A stretch of 9,152 nt of DNA. It comes from CAZQIC01 sp964593555. Lineage in GTDB: Bacteria; Bacteroidota; Bacteroidia; JAFLBG01. Location: assembly GCA_964593555.1 (NCBI GenBank), contig CAZQIC010000161.1:1-9152 (forward strand), in the 5' to 3' direction. The position numbers and the translations under genes were made by a program. The notes under the pieces were generated by a model. It was not told where the DNA came from and made no database searches. It saw nothing but the letters and a program-made list of their open reading frames with translations. Shown here piece after piece: positions 7,245-9,152 of this stretch. The number at the start of each line of letters is the position of its first letter. Within the stretch, counting starts at the first letter, position 1.

Positions 7245-9014
7245 ATGGAAATAACACGATTATTTGATATACTGGATTATTGTAAAGAAAAATATAATAA
7301 ACAGGATGCTATAGGTGCCAAGGAAAATGGCAAATGGGTCACCTACTCTACCCAACAGGTAATCGACAATTCAAACCAGCTTGCCCTTGGTTTATTAGAG
7401 CTTGGCGCACAGCCCGGTGACATGGTTGCGCTTATTGCTAATAACCGACCGGAGTGGTTGTTTGCGGATTATGCAATGCAGTTGACCGGTGTTATTAACG
7501 TACCTATTTATCCAACGATAAGTGAAAACGATCTTAAATTTATTTTTAACGATGCCGGAATAAAATATGTTTTTGTATCGAGCAACGATCTTTATAAAAA
7601 AGTAAAAGGAATATTAAACGATACGCCTACTGTTAAAGAAATTATTACGTTCAATAAAATTGAAGGCGCTAAACATTGGTCGGAACTTTTAGAAGCGGGC
7701 AAAAAAAGCACAAAACAATCACAATTAGATCAGATAAAAGCAAGCGTTAAACCGAACGACCTTGCCACTATACTTTACACATCCGGTACAACAGGAAATC
7801 CAAAGGGTGTTATGTTATCGCATGATAATATTGTTAGCCAGATACACGCTGTAAAAAGCCGTATGCCGGTAGATAGCAGGCACAAAGCATTAAGCTTTTT
7901 GCCATTGAACCATGTGTACGAAAGAATGCTGGGATATAATTACATGGCACTGGGTGTTTCCATTTATTTTGCGGAAAGCCTGGATACCATTTCTGATAAT
8001 TTAAAAGAAATAAAACCTGAAATATTTACAACTGTTCCAAGGCTATTGGAAAAAGTATACGACAGGATTGTAGCAAAAGGAAATGAACAAAAAGGAATAA
8101 AGAAAAAATTATTTTTCTGGGCGCTCGAACTTGGATTACAATACAAAGATGAAGGAGAGAACAGCGCGTGGTATATGTTTAAACTAGGCATTGCGCGTAA
8201 ACTTATTTTCAGCAAGTGGCAGGAAGCACTTGGCGGAAGAGTTATAGCAGCTGTTTCCGGTGGCGCTGCATTGCAGGAAAGATTAGCAAGAGTATTCTGG
8301 GCAGCAAACATCCCGGTATTACAGGGTTATGGATTAACAGAAACATCACCTGTCGCGGCGGTAAATTATTTAGGAAAAGGCAACGCTAAATTCGGAACAG
8401 TAGGAACCGTTATTGATAAAGTGCAGGTGAAGATCGCTGCAGACGGAGAGATATTAGTAAAAGGTCCGAACATTATGCTTGGCTATTATAAGCAGCCTGA
8501 GAAAACCGCTGAAGTACTTATTGATGGCTGGTTCCATACAGGGGATATTGGTGTAATGCAGGATGGAAAATATTTAAAGATCACCGATCGTAAAAAAGAA
8601 ATTTTTAAAACATCAGGCGGAAAATACATTGCGCCGCAAATGATAGAGAACAAATTAAAAGAATCTCCTTTTGTAGAACAGGTGATGGTGGTGGGTGAAA
8701 ACCAAAAGTATGCCGGGGCATTTATTGTTCCAGGGTTTGCAGCCTTAAAAGACTGGTGCCAGCAGAATGGCGTTGATTACAAGAGCAACGAAGATGTAGT
8801 GAAGAATGAAAAAGTAATTGCATTGATAAAAAGTGAAGTGGAAAAAACCAACAAAACACTTGCACAATACGAGACCATAAAGAAAATAGAATTGATGCCA
8901 CGTGAATGGTCCATTGATAAAGGAGAAATGACACCTAAGCTCAGCTTAAAACGGAAAGTAATCTTTGAAGCGAATAAAGCAGCGCTGGATAAAATGTTTC
9001 CAACGGGGAATTAA
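7245..9014 (+). CDS. Long-chain fatty acid-CoA ligase (AMP-forming acyl-CoA synthetase)
   Basis: This 589-residue ANL-superfamily enzyme activates fatty acids with ATP to acyl-AMP and then forms the CoA thioester; it acts in the cytoplasm or at the inner membrane. Motifs in order are YTSGTTGNPKG (178-188, phosphate-binding A3), FLPLNHVYER (218-227, typical of the long-chain FadD15/ACSL-like group), FTTVPRLLEKVYDR (261-274), GYGLTETSP (361-369, A5), GWFHTGDIG (428-436, A7 with the ribose-binding Asp), ITDRKKEIFKTSGGKYI (446-462, A8 hinge) and GEMTPKLSLKRK (560-571, A10 C-terminal lysine region). Length is normal for this bacterial subgroup of about 590-600 residues, and nothing is missing. AAAGGA at 7235-7240, four bases before the ATG, is a rare SD-like site for this phylum and supports the start. 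The gene is divergent from the flavoprotein gene; the likely promoter is at 7180-7198. Chain-length specificity cannot be read. Confidence 0.95.
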   Translation: MEITRLFDILDYCKEKYNKQDAIGAKENGKWVTYSTQQVIDNSNQLALGLLELGAQPGDMVALIANNRPEWLFADYAMQLTGVINVPIYPTISENDLKFIFNDAGIKYVFVSSNDLYKKVKGILNDTPTVKEIITFNKIEGAKHWSELLEAGKKSTKQSQLDQIKASVKPNDLATILYTSGTTGNPKGVMLSHDNIVSQIHAVKSRMPVDSRHKALSFLPLNHVYERMLGYNYMALGVSIYFAESLDTISDNLKEIKPEIFTTVPRLLEKVYDRIVAKGNEQKGIKKKLFFWALELGLQYKDEGENSAWYMFKLGIARKLIFSKWQEALGGRVIAAVSGGAALQERLARVFWAANIPVLQGYGLTETSPVAAVNYLGKGNAKFGTVGTVIDKVQVKIAADGEILVKGPNIMLGYYKQPEKTAEVLIDGWFHTGDIGVMQDGKYLKITDRKKEIFKTSGGKYIAPQMIENKLKESPFVEQVMVVGENQKYAGAFIVPGFAALKDWCQQNGVDYKSNEDVVKNEKVIALIKSEVEKTNKTLAQYETIKKIELMPREWSIDKGEMTPKLSLKRKVIFEANKAALDKMFPTGN

Positions 9015-9152
9015 TATGCGCTGGAATACGAAACAAACATTCGCCAATCACCCCAAATATGGGTAGATAGGCGCTACTTTATAGCGGGTATAAACAAGTT
9101 AGCGGTCATTGTAAAAAGACTGTGCAACCTGACAATTTTGTGCGGACAGATA
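9015..9152. other. 3' intergenic tail with a small hairpin; no gene seen
   Basis: After the synthetase stop, 138 bp run to the window edge without a convincing gene. CGCTA (9072-9076) and TAGCG (9082-9086) form a 5-bp hairpin with a 5-base loop, but no T tract follows, so it is at best a weak terminator. AGCGG occurs twice (9084-9088 and 9101-9105). The next gene may begin beyond the edge. Confidence 0.4.

Noticed and set aside
7964..8311. Reverse-strand open frame of 115 codons inside the acyl-CoA synthetase.
   Set aside because: It is antisense to a fully conserved enzyme region, with serine-rich, motif-free content typical of a shadow frame.
9091..9106. AACAAGTTAGCG looked like part of an integron attC site.
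   Set aside because: GTTAGCG does not fit the R' consensus GTTRRRY, and no matching RYYYAAC arm or paired stem is present.
9015..9152. The frame of the synthetase stays open after its stop codon to the window edge (46 codons).
   Set aside because: It has no ATG near its beginning and no recognisable motif, and the synthetase already ends at its family-typical length, so read-through or a C-terminal extension is unlikely.

Overview
The window looks like chromosome of a Bacteroidota bacterium, most likely of the Chitinophagales/Chitinophagaceae. This is inferred from low G+C, almost no Shine-Dalgarno sites, TAnnTTTG-type promoter boxes, and the flavour of the proteins (a GAGSF-type amino acid permease, a Bacteroidota-style zeta toxin remnant, paired polytopic membrane proteins). 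No rRNA, tRNA, CRISPR array, transposase or phage gene is visible.

Left part (1-895): a decayed toxin-antitoxin-like locus. A zeta toxin/UDP-GlcNAc kinase-like gene has lost its N-terminal P-loop and carries an in-frame stop, yet a 48-codon ORF starting one base after its final stop is intact. A 189-bp spacer follows, with a near-palindrome that may be a weak terminator.

Middle (896-6164): four plus-strand genes in close array. Two tandem homologous multi-pass membrane proteins of unknown function are 4 bp apart. The first begins at TTG, and the second has a longer extracytoplasmic loop. After 34 bp comes a CAT-type APC amino acid permease, whose stop overlaps (ATGA) the start of a YdfG-like NADP-dependent short-chain dehydrogenase. 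The permease/dehydrogenase pair suggests import of an amino acid or hydroxy acid coupled to its oxidation. That is inference; the substrate cannot be read from the sequence.

Right part (6165-9152): a minus-strand nitronate monooxygenase-family flavoprotein converges on the dehydrogenase with zero bases between the two stop codons. It is divergent, across 66 bp, from a long-chain acyl-CoA synthetase. The shared 66 bp hold two tandem TATATTTG boxes on the plus strand and a small inverted repeat, a plausible promoter/operator. The last 138 bp hold no convincing gene.

Overall, most of the window is ordinary metabolic and transport gene content. The items most worth following are the eroded zeta locus with its surviving small ORF, and the unexplained membrane-protein pair.
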